The notes under the pieces: generated by a model
What the model saw: only the letters and a program-made list of their open reading frames with translations
What the model was told of the DNA's origin: nothing
The model's database searches: none
Translations under genes and position numbers: made by a program
Shown here: positions 8,025-15,733 of the stretch, in pieces
Position numbering within the stretch: the first letter of the stretch is position 1
How the letters are laid out: each line of letters opens with the position of its first letter
Source: Bacteroidaceae bacterium
Lineage (GTDB): Bacteria > Bacteroidota > Bacteroidia > Bacteroidales > Barnesiellaceae_A
Assembly: GCA_017561285.1 (NCBI GenBank)
Contig: JAFZDG010000222.1
Span: forward strand, 1 to 23,576
Direction of reading: 5' to 3'
DNA length: 23,576 nt

Positions 8025-8724
8025 AAATTCTTTGTTCAAGCTGTTGAACCATCGGTATCAATACTACGTCTTCGATAAAGGTGTGTCTGCTTAAGTCTTC
8101 TTCGAGCGAAAATATTTGAAATAACAACTCGGTTGTTTCGGCTGCCATACCTATTCCTCTCAGGTGCTTTACCAAGATGTTTTTCAAATCGCTCAGCTTG
8201 TCATCGATGTTGCTGTGGTTGTTTTTAAATATATCAATATCGTACTCGGCTTGTTTTTCTTTACGAGCCATCAGGGTGCGTATGTATGGAAATACGGTTG
8301 TCTCTTCGTATGTAAAGTGATGTATGACTTCTTGCTCATACTCTGAGAAAAAACGTTGTAATACAGCACTATGCGATAAAGAGCAATGCCCTGTTATGGA
8401 CTTCAATTGTTGCTCTATGGGTTTAATGCGTGAATCTATGTAGTATTTGTGCGATCGTGAGAGATAGTTCAATAGTTGTTCTATATCGAGTTGTTTGAGC
8501 TCGGATGTGGTGGGCATATAATCGGCAAATGTGTATATGTTGCACATCATTACAAATAGTTCGGGCGATACGCCTTGTCGTATGCATTGTTCGGCTACAC
8601 TGCTTTCGCCTACGCCCAACTCCAATCCAAATCGGGGAAATAGCAACAGCAGATTGTAGTTATACTCAATGAGCTCTGCTATACGCATCTGTGTGGTGTA
8701 TTTCGATGTTATTATACTGGTCAT
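8011..8724 (-). CDS. Hemerythrin-domain protein resembling YtfE/RIC (di-iron)
   Basis: 237 aa. The ligand pattern His92, His136, Glu140, His170, His214, Glu218 can be read directly. Its spacings (44, 4, 30, 44, 4) closely follow those of E. coli YtfE as I recall them (H84, H129, E133, H160, H204, E208). YtfE/RIC proteins are di-iron proteins tied to repair of Fe-S clusters damaged by NO or peroxide. The first 65 residues resemble the ScdA_N/DUF542 module ('LLLLFPRFGLELGVGESSVAEQCIRQGVSPELF'), but the usual Cys-Cys is missing (FGLELGVG instead). The stop overlaps the start of the LuxR-type gene, and FeoAB follows. Roles could be NO/O2/iron sensing for the regulator or Fe-S repair; the sequence does not decide. 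Confidence 0.83.
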   Translation of the reverse strand: MTSIITSKYTTQMRIAELIEYNYNLLLLFPRFGLELGVGESSVAEQCIRQGVSPELFVMMCNIYTFADYMPTTSELKQLDIEQLLNYLSRSHKYYIDSRIKPIEQQLKSITGHCSLSHSAVLQRFFSEYEQEVIHHFTYEETTVFPYIRTLMARKEKQAEYDIDIFKNNHSNIDDKLSDLKNILVKHLRGIGMAAETTELLFQIFSLEEDLSRHTFIEDVVLIPMVQQLEQRIYEHK

Positions 8725-8747
8725 AATATGCTAATTTTAATTTTGTG

Positions 8748-8755
8748 CAAAGTTA
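8748..8755 (-). promoter_or_regulatory. -7 element of the hemerythrin/feo operon
   Basis: The minus strand reads TAACTTTG from 8755 to 8748, an exact TAnnTTTG match. It lies about 24 nt upstream of the ATG at 8724. No TTTG is found at the usual distance (only an A/T-rich stretch at 8771-8780), so the promoter may be weak or depend on an activator. Confidence 0.5.
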
Positions 8756-8830
8756 TAAAATTAGACGTTTTTTTAATATACCATATTGTGGGTATATTTG
8801 TGTCGTAGCATCGCAAGAAATAGTGAGAAG

Positions 8831-8865
8831 AAAAAAAGGCAAACAGTTTTCACTATTTGCCTTTT
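8831..8865 (-). terminator. Terminator after tRNA-fMet
   Basis: A perfect 10-bp inverted repeat AAAAGGCAAA (8834-8843) / TTTGCCTTTT (8856-8865) with a 12-nt loop. On the minus strand it is followed by a run of seven T (8837-8831). It begins 7 nt after the tRNA 3' end. Confidence 0.75.
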
Positions 8866-8871
8866 GCTTAG

Positions 8872-8943
<72 letters not shown>

Positions 8944-8956
8944 ATGTTTACGGGTG

Positions 8957-8988
8957 CAAAGGTATGGCTTTTACCCATACCCTCCAAA
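8957..8988 (-). promoter_or_regulatory. tRNA-fMet promoter
   Basis: Minus strand: TTTG (8988-8985), a 20-nt spacer, then TACCTTTG (8964-8957), an exact match to both elements. The predicted start is about 8950-8954, just ahead of the tRNA 5' end at 8943. Confidence 0.75.
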
Positions 8989-9088
8989 TATTTTCCGCAC
9001 AAAAAGTGTTAAAAAATATTATCTATTTGTTAAGTATTTGATTTACAGCTGGTGTTGAAAAATGGAAAAAACTTTGTTGTAGAAAATA

Positions 9089-9119
9089 CTTGCATTTTGC
9101 AATAAAAATAGTAATTTTG
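9089..9119 (+). promoter_or_regulatory. Promoter of the TetR-fabG pair
   Basis: CTTG (9089-9092), a 19-nt spacer, then TAATTTTG (9112-9119). The predicted start is about 9123-9127. This argues for the ATG at 9154 (leader about 28 nt) over the in-frame TTG at 9127 or ATG at 9136. Confidence 0.6.
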
Positions 9120-9153
9120 CACGGTTTTGAAAAAAATGTGCAAAGTCGTAATT

Positions 9154-9735
9154 ATGTCAGACAATACATATCAACAGATAGTTGAAGAGGCGCGACAACT
9201 TTTTGCTACCAAGGGCCTCACCAACACCACAATGAACGACATAGCCAAGGCCTCTAATAAAGGTCGTAGAACACTATATACCTATTTTAATAATAAGCAA
9301 GATATATATTTGGCTGTGATTACATCGGAGATGAATCGCCTATATGAGCGATTGGAAGCCGTAGTAAAGAAAGATTTGCCTCCTAACGAAAAGTTGGAAG
9401 AGTACATCGATGCGCGCCTTGAGGGTATTCGTGAGATTGTGATACGCAATGGTTCGCTTCGTGCCGAGTTTTTCCAAGATATTGCCGAGGTGGAGCACGC
9501 TCGCAAGAAAATTTCAAAGAGTGAGATAGACCTGCTACGAAAAATTCTTGATGAAGGTGTGGCAAAAGGTAAATTTATTGTACACAATTCGTTGGCTACA
9601 GCCACTATTTTGCATTGTGCTTTCAAAGGTCTTGAAGTACCATATATCAGAAATGCTTTTTATGAGGTGGGTATCGAGCGCAACCGCATTCGCTGTCTCA
9701 TTACCGACTTTATGCTGTATGGTATAATGCGTTAA
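9154..9735 (+). CDS. TetR/AcrR family transcription regulator
   Basis: 193 aa from the ATG at 9154, chosen because the promoter at 9089-9119 leaves almost no leader for earlier starts and because MSDNTYQQIVEEA is a normal TetR opening. The helix-turn-helix lies in residues about 7-50: 'ARQLFATKGLTNTTMNDIAKAS', then 'KGRRTLYTYFNNKQDIYLAV'. This is the A-x-x-L-F-x-x-x-G ... T-x-x-x-I-A ... T-x-Y-x-Y-F pattern of TetR DNA-binding domains. The C-terminal helical domain would bind a ligand that cannot be predicted. fabG follows 62 nt downstream with no promoter that I can see, so the two are probably co-transcribed. It may regulate fatty-acid synthesis or itself; that is inference. Confidence 0.88.
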   Translation: MSDNTYQQIVEEARQLFATKGLTNTTMNDIAKASNKGRRTLYTYFNNKQDIYLAVITSEMNRLYERLEAVVKKDLPPNEKLEEYIDARLEGIREIVIRNGSLRAEFFQDIAEVEHARKKISKSEIDLLRKILDEGVAKGKFIVHNSLATATILHCAFKGLEVPYIRNAFYEVGIERNRIRCLITDFMLYGIMR

Positions 9736-9797
9736 GATGTATATTAACTACCCCATATCCTATTGAGGGAGAAAGGGTAAATAAAAAAATATAAGTT

Positions 9798-10544
9798 ATG
9801 AAATTACTCGAAGGAAAAGTTGCTGTCGTTACTGGTGCAGCACGTGGTATTGGCAAAGCCATTGCCTTGAAATTTGCGTCGGAGGGTGCCGATGTTGCAT
9901 TTACCGACCTCAATATTGATGATAATGCTAAGGCTACCGAAGCCGAAATCGCTGCATTTGGTGTGCGTGCCAAAGGTTATGCCTCAAATGCTGCCAACTA
10001 TGACGATACTCACAATGTTGTTGCCGAGATTATGAAAGACTTTGGTCGCATTGATATTCTTGTCAACAATGCCGGTATTACTCGCGATGGTTTGATGATG
10101 CGCATGGACGAGAAACAATGGGATATGGTTATCAACGTCAACCTCAAGTCGGCGTTCAACTTTATTCACGCCGTTACTCCCATTATGATGCGCCAAAAAG
10201 GTGGTAGCATCATCAATATGGCATCGGTTGTGGGTGTATCGGGCAATGCCGGACAATCTAACTACTCGGCTTCTAAGGCCGGTATGATTGGCCTTGCCAA
10301 GTCTATTGCCAAGGAGTTGGGTTCACGTGGTATTCGTGCCAACGCTATTGCTCCGGGCTTCATCATTACCGATATGACTGCTCAACTCACCGAGGAAGTG
10401 CGCGATGCTTGGGCTAAACTTATCCCCTTGCGTCGTGGCGGTACTCCCGAGGATGTGGCCAACGTGGCTACCTTCTTGGCCTCTGACCTCTCATCATACG
10501 TTACAGGTCAAGTTATCCACTGCTGCGGTGGTATGAATACCTAA
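9798..10544 (+). CDS. fabG: 3-oxoacyl-[acyl-carrier-protein] reductase
   Basis: 248 aa, the family's usual length. It is a short-chain dehydrogenase that reduces 3-ketoacyl-ACP with NADPH in fatty-acid elongation, in the cytoplasm. It has the cofactor motif TGAARGIG (12-19), NNAG (90-93), Asn115, Ser143 and the catalytic Tyr156-x-x-x-Lys160 (YSASK): the complete Asn-Ser-Tyr-Lys tetrad. It also has the typical 'GSRGIRANAIAPGFI' and 'SSYVTGQVIHCCGGM' segments. Codon use is rich in GCC, ATC and GAC, as in well-expressed genes here. It follows the TetR gene and is followed by a strong terminator hairpin. It is assigned fabG rather than another short-chain reductase because of length and overall motif agreement. 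Confidence 0.92.
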   Translation: MKLLEGKVAVVTGAARGIGKAIALKFASEGADVAFTDLNIDDNAKATEAEIAAFGVRAKGYASNAANYDDTHNVVAEIMKDFGRIDILVNNAGITRDGLMMRMDEKQWDMVINVNLKSAFNFIHAVTPIMMRQKGGSIINMASVVGVSGNAGQSNYSASKAGMIGLAKSIAKELGSRGIRANAIAPGFIITDMTAQLTEEVRDAWAKLIPLRRGGTPEDVANVATFLASDLSSYVTGQVIHCCGGMNT

Positions 10545-10574
10545 TTATTACTACTACCCTATTTATGGTTATAT

Positions 10575-10610
10575 GCGGTGTGTCACTTCGATTGTTGGCA
10601 CACCGCTTTC
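10575..10610 (+). terminator. Terminator after fabG
   Basis: GCGGTGTG (10575-10582) pairs with CACACCGC (10599-10606). The stem extends inward by a G:T and two further pairs to about 11 bp. It is followed by TTTCTTTAT. It starts 30 nt after the fabG stop. Confidence 0.75.
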
Positions 10611-10620
10611 TTTATGAGTG

Positions 10621-10652
10621 TATGGTTATTTAAGCAAAAAGCCGTACCTTTG
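10621..10652 (+). promoter_or_regulatory. Promoter abutting the MATE start codon
   Basis: TACCTTTG (10645-10652) is an exact -7 element; TATG (10621-10624) sits 20 nt upstream as a weak -33. The element ends only 4 nt before the ATG at 10657, so transcription should begin at or next to the start codon. Confidence 0.55.
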
Positions 10653-10656
10653 CGCC

Positions 10657-11973
10657 ATGAAAATGAATCGTGAAATTATTCGGTTGGCTATACCTAATAT
10701 TATATCCAACATTACTGTTCCGCTCATGGGTATTGTGAGTACGGCTATTGCCGGACATTACAATAGCGAGCACTCGGCTGCCACAATCGGTGCGTTGGCC
10801 ATCGGTGTCTCTATCTTCAACTTTATCTATTGGAATAGTGCCTTTGTGCGTATGGGTACAAGTGGGCTTACGGCGCAAGCCTACGGTGCAAACGACTTTG
10901 CCGAGTGTACTCGTATGTTGTTACGTTCGGTTATTATTGCCATTGTGTTGGGTGTTGCGGTGTTGGCGTTGCAATATCCCATAGGTGAGTTGTCGTTGTG
11001 GGCTATGAATGGCAATGATCTTGTGGCCGAATATTTCTATACCCGCATTTGGGCAGTTCCGGCCGGTGTGCTGTTGTTTGCGCTCAACGGTTGGTTTACG
11101 GGTATGCAGAATGCCATTATCCCTATGGTGGTGGCCGTAACGGTCAATATCATTCATATTATATGTAGTTTTGCCTTTGCCTTTGGGCTCGATATGGGCA
11201 TTGTGGGTGTGGCACAAGCATCGGTGGTAGCGCAATGGTGTGGTGTGGTGTTGGCTACGATTTTGTTGTTTGCCAAGTTTCGTCACACTTTTGTTGCCGT
11301 TACACGCCAAGAGGTGTTCGACCGCAAGGCTTTTGCCCGATTCTTTGCTGTTAACGGCGATATTATGATACGCACCTTCTGTATCGTTATCGTTTATACA
11401 TTCTTTACCGGTATCTCGGCTCGTATGAACGAAGAGATTCTGGCCGTAAATACCCTGTTGCTGCAGCTCTTCACGCTATTCTCGTATATGAGCGATGGAT
11501 TTGCTTTTGCTGCCGAAGCCCTCACCGGCCGCTTTACCGGAGCGCGCGATGCTGTTTCGTTGCGTCGTTGTGTGCGCCTTTGCATTGGTTGGAGCTTGGC
11601 TATTGCCCTTGTTTTTGTCACAACCTACTTGGGATGGTGGCGTGAGTTGTTGGGTATATTTGTCGACTCTAATCAGGAGAATGCCACTACACTCATCGAG
11701 TTGGCCGGCAGCTACATCGGATGGGTTATTGCCATACCGTTGGCATGCTCTATCCCCTTCCTGCTCGATGGTGTGATGATAGGTGCTACACAAACCCGCG
11801 TGATGCGCGATGCTATGTTGCTATCTACTGTCGCTTTCTTTGCCCTATTCTATGGCTTGCAACCCGTTATTGGCAACAACGCTCTATGGCTGGCATTCAC
11901 CTCCTATATGATGTTGCGTGGAGTATTCCAATACTTTATGACACAACGACTGGAGACAATATACAAAGTATGA
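10657..11973 (+). CDS. MATE family efflux transporter
   Basis: 438 aa from the ATG at 10657. A longer reading from the GTG at 10618 would run through the promoter and adds nothing that fits the family. The protein is highly hydrophobic with about 12 transmembrane segments in two halves. MATE hallmarks include the N-terminal 'IIRLAIPNIISNITVPLMGIVSTAIAGH' and 'MGTSGLTAQAYGAND' (the G-x-x-x-x-x-A-Q-x-x-G-A motif). The second half has 'DGFAFAAEALTGRFTGARD', the matching repeat. MATE proteins export drugs or metabolites in exchange for Na+ or H+ at the inner membrane; the substrate here is unknown. It has its own promoter and shares a terminator hairpin with enolase. Confidence 0.9.
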   Translation: MKMNREIIRLAIPNIISNITVPLMGIVSTAIAGHYNSEHSAATIGALAIGVSIFNFIYWNSAFVRMGTSGLTAQAYGANDFAECTRMLLRSVIIAIVLGVAVLALQYPIGELSLWAMNGNDLVAEYFYTRIWAVPAGVLLFALNGWFTGMQNAIIPMVVAVTVNIIHIICSFAFAFGLDMGIVGVAQASVVAQWCGVVLATILLFAKFRHTFVAVTRQEVFDRKAFARFFAVNGDIMIRTFCIVIVYTFFTGISARMNEEILAVNTLLLQLFTLFSYMSDGFAFAAEALTGRFTGARDAVSLRRCVRLCIGWSLAIALVFVTTYLGWWRELLGIFVDSNQENATTLIELAGSYIGWVIAIPLACSIPFLLDGVMIGATQTRVMRDAMLLSTVAFFALFYGLQPVIGNNALWLAFTSYMMLRGVFQYFMTQRLETIYKV

Positions 11974-11979
11974 TAAACG

Positions 11980-12010
11980 AGAAAGAGGATGCCTGTAACA
12001 TCCTCTTTCT
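11980..12010. terminator. Hairpin terminator between the MATE and enolase genes
   Basis: AGAAAGAGGATG (11980-11991) pairs perfectly with CATCCTCTTTCT (11999-12010), a 12-bp stem with a 7-nt loop. It lies 6 nt after the MATE stop and 30 nt after the enolase stop on the other strand. The following bases are T/A-rich but not a pure T run, so strength is uncertain. Confidence 0.65.
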
Positions 12011-12040
12011 TATATAGATAAGTTCTCTTTACAACTTATT

Positions 12041-13309
<1,269 letters not shown>

Positions 13310-13384
13310 ATTGTTATTGTTTTAAGTATTAACGCCGCATTGCGACAGTTGTTCGTTGTATTATCAATTCTTATTAATGTATGA

Positions 13385-13414
13385 CAAATATTATGCCAAA
13401 CAAGTAATCGCAAA
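13385..13414 (-). promoter_or_regulatory. Possible enolase promoter
   Basis: Minus strand: TTTG (13414-13411), an 18-nt spacer, then AATATTTG (13392-13385). That is one mismatch from TAnnTTTG and a slightly short spacer. It would give a leader of about 70 nt before the ATG at 13309. Confidence 0.35.
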
Positions 13415-13450
13415 AACAAATGACAATATTTATGTAAATAATATGACATT

Positions 13451-13465
13451 GTGACGTTTTGTCAC
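13451..13465. promoter_or_regulatory. Short palindrome upstream of enolase, possible operator
   Basis: GTGAC-N5-GTCAC is a perfect 5+5 inverted repeat located about 37 nt upstream of the probable enolase -33 element. The half-sites resemble CRP/FNR-type TGTGA/TCACA arms but with a different spacing. It is too short to terminate transcription well. Confidence 0.3.
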
Positions 13466-13480
13466 TCGCAGATGATTATA

Positions 13481-13520
13481 AAAAATATAGGTTGCACCCA
13501 CGGTGAGGAGTGCAACCTAT
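13481..13520 (-). terminator. Terminator after the M13 peptidase gene
   Basis: ATAGGTTGCAC (13487-13497) pairs perfectly with GTGCAACCTAT (13510-13520), an 11-bp stem with a 12-nt loop. On the minus strand it is followed by ATTTTTTATAAT. It lies about 130 nt past the peptidase stop and should end the helicase/ABC-F/peptidase transcript. Confidence 0.8.
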
Positions 13521-13651
13521 GCTATCAGTTATGCGAAACTACTATTATCTCTCGTTTACTACCACCTTGCGTACGGTGGTGGCAATGGGGATAGATAGTG
13601 TACTGTAAGGGGGTAAGACTTTGCAGCCTTTTGTCTCCTTGTTGGATTTGA
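13521..13651 (-). other. 3' untranslated stretch after the M13 peptidase gene
   Basis: This gap holds no convincing gene. A second small stem (ACCACC/GGTGGT, near 13560-13579) precedes the main terminator. The minus strand is stop-free in one frame for about 40 codons ending VVVNER, but it has no start codon and is of a length expected by chance. Confidence 0.4.
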
Positions 13652-15700
13652 TTACCAGATAATTACACGCTCCTCGGGTGCGAGGTACATATCGTTCTCG
13701 GGTGTTACGCCAAATGCTTGGTAGAAGTCTTCGATGTTGCGCAATGTAGCGTTTACACGCCAGCGACCGAGTGAGTGGGGGTCGGTTGTTGTGCGACGGA
13801 GTATTTCGGCATCGCGTACGTTACCTGCCCACAAAGCTGCATAACCGAGGTAGAAGCGTTGCTTGGCAGTGAAGCCATCGATAGCCTCGGGCTCTGCACC
13901 GTTCAATGTGTTTTGGAAGGCTGTGTATGCTACGCGCAAACCACCTTGGTCGGCGATGTTCTCACCGAGAGTGAAGCGACCGTTGGCATATACGGGACCG
14001 TTCTCACCATCCAATACAACAACTTTGTCGAATTGGGCTACCAATTTGTCGGCGAGTTGGTTGAAACGCTCCTCGTCCTCTTTTTGCCACCAGTTGTTGA
14101 GGTTACCGTCCTTGTCGTATTGGCGACCTTGGTCGTCAAATCCGTGAGTCATCTCGTGACCGATAACTACACCGATAGCACCGTAGTTAACAGCATCGTC
14201 GGCATCGGCATTGAAGAAAGGAGGTTGGAGAATACCTGCGGGGAAGCAGATTTCGTTGGTTGTGGGGTTGTAGTATGCGTTGACAGTTTGGGGCGAGATG
14301 AGCCATTTGTCTTTGTTTACGGGCTTGTAGGCCTCGGCAAGGTTCTTGGCGTTCTCAAACTCTACGGCACGCAAAGCGTTGGCGAGGTAGCTATCCTCGG
14401 GGTTGATTTCGAGGGCTGAGTAGTCTTGCCATACATCGGGATAACCAATCTTAACGTGGAAAGTAGAGAGTTTCTCGTGTGCGCGAGCTTTGGTCTCGTC
14501 GCTCATCCATTCGAGGGCGTCGATGTGTTGACCAAGAGCAGTAGCCAAGTTTTGTACCATAGTTACCATACGCTCTTTCGACTCGGCCGAGAAGAATTTG
14601 TTGACATACATTTCGCCTACAGCCTCGCTCATCAATGAGTTGGGAACGGCGAGAGCGTGTTTCCAGCGGGGCTCTTGCTCCTCTTTGCCCGAGAGTGCAC
14701 GACCGTAGAAGTCGAATTGAGCTGCAGTGAAGTCGTCGCTCAAGCAGTCGGCAGCACAGTTAATCATATTGTAAGCGAGGTAAGTGCGGAACTCGTCATC
14801 ACTCAATGTAGCCATCAAGTTGTTGACAGTAGCCATAGCGTTCTTTTGGCCTACCACAACGTCTTGTGCCTCTACGCCGAGAGCAGCAAAGTAAGCATCC
14901 CAATCGAGGTTGCTATACTCGCCTTTGAGTTGGTCGTACGACATCTTGTTGTAGTTGAGCTCGGGGTTGCGAAGCTCTACGCGCGAGAATGCAGCCTTAG
15001 CCAACTCTGTTTCAACTTTCATTACAGTAGCAACGGCAGCAGCAGCCTCTTGCTCGGTGTAACCACAGAGTGTGAAAAGACGGTTTACATAAGTCTTGTA
15101 AGCCTCACGAACGGCTACTGTAGCCTCATCGTCATTCAAGTAGTAGTCGCGGTCGCCCATGCTCATACCACCTTGATATGTACCAATGATGTTCATAGCA
15201 CTGTTTTTCTCATCGCCACTTACATATACCATAAAGAAGGGCGAAGCGTTGCGGCGGTGCAACTTACCAATCATAGCAGCCTTGTCGGCGGGAGTAGCTA
15301 CAGCAGCAATCTCATCGAGATAGGGTTTGAGGGGAGCTGCACCTTCGTTGTTGAGGCGTGTACTGTCGAGGCCCATGTTGTAGAGGTCGGCAATTTTACG
15401 CTCGTTGGTACCGGCAGCTGCTTGGCTCTTTGACAACTCGTTGAACAACTCGCGAATTTGCTCTTGGTTCTCTTCGATAAGTTTGTCGAACGAACCGAAA
15501 CGAGCGTGATCGGGACGAAGGGGGTTCTTAGCCATCCATCCACCGCAAGCATACTGGTAGAAGTCGTTTCCTGCTACTACTGTGGTGTCGAGGCTGGTCA
15601 AGTCAACACCGGGTACTGTTTCGTTGGCTTGCTTGCAAGTACAAGCGCTCATAGTGGCAATTGCCACAGCCATCGAAAGATACTTCATTTTTGACATCAT
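13652..15700 (-). CDS. M13 family zinc metallopeptidase, lipoprotein (PepO/neprilysin-like)
   Basis: 682 aa. The N-terminus MMSKMKYLSMAVAIATMSAC has a hydrophobic core and a lipobox-like M-S-A-C, so Cys20 should be lipidated and the enzyme held in the cell envelope. M13 hallmarks are complete: the substrate-binding N-A-Y-Y-N (474-478), the zinc site HEMTH (515-519), GENIAD with the third zinc ligand Glu580 and its Asp, and the C-terminal Trp of the family's V-W ending ('ERVIIW'). Family members cleave peptides of limited size; the natural substrate is unknown. The start could be either of two adjacent ATGs. It begins 33 nt after the ABC-F stop and is probably the last gene of the helicase/ABC-F operon. 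Confidence 0.93.
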   Translation of the reverse strand: MMSKMKYLSMAVAIATMSACTCKQANETVPGVDLTSLDTTVVAGNDFYQYACGGWMAKNPLRPDHARFGSFDKLIEENQEQIRELFNELSKSQAAAGTNERKIADLYNMGLDSTRLNNEGAAPLKPYLDEIAAVATPADKAAMIGKLHRRNASPFFMVYVSGDEKNSAMNIIGTYQGGMSMGDRDYYLNDDEATVAVREAYKTYVNRLFTLCGYTEQEAAAAVATVMKVETELAKAAFSRVELRNPELNYNKMSYDQLKGEYSNLDWDAYFAALGVEAQDVVVGQKNAMATVNNLMATLSDDEFRTYLAYNMINCAADCLSDDFTAAQFDFYGRALSGKEEQEPRWKHALAVPNSLMSEAVGEMYVNKFFSAESKERMVTMVQNLATALGQHIDALEWMSDETKARAHEKLSTFHVKIGYPDVWQDYSALEINPEDSYLANALRAVEFENAKNLAEAYKPVNKDKWLISPQTVNAYYNPTTNEICFPAGILQPPFFNADADDAVNYGAIGVVIGHEMTHGFDDQGRQYDKDGNLNNWWQKEDEERFNQLADKLVAQFDKVVVLDGENGPVYANGRFTLGENIADQGGLRVAYTAFQNTLNGAEPEAIDGFTAKQRFYLGYAALWAGNVRDAEILRRTTTDPHSLGRWRVNATLRNIEDFYQAFGVTPENDMYLAPEERVIIW

Positions 15701-15733
15701 TTTCTTTCGTTTTTTTAAGGTTAATATATCTGT

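Noticed and set aside
13521..13670. Minus-strand stop-free stretch of about 40 codons ending VVVNER, possibly the tail of a lost gene
   Set aside because: There is no start codon, the length is within chance expectation, and the M13 peptidase already ends with its own normal C-terminal Trp.
14657..15433. 258-codon plus-strand open frame antisense to the M13 peptidase
   Set aside because: The minus-strand gene has complete M13 motifs; the antisense frame is low in complexity (Val/Ser/Cys-rich) with no recognisable domain.
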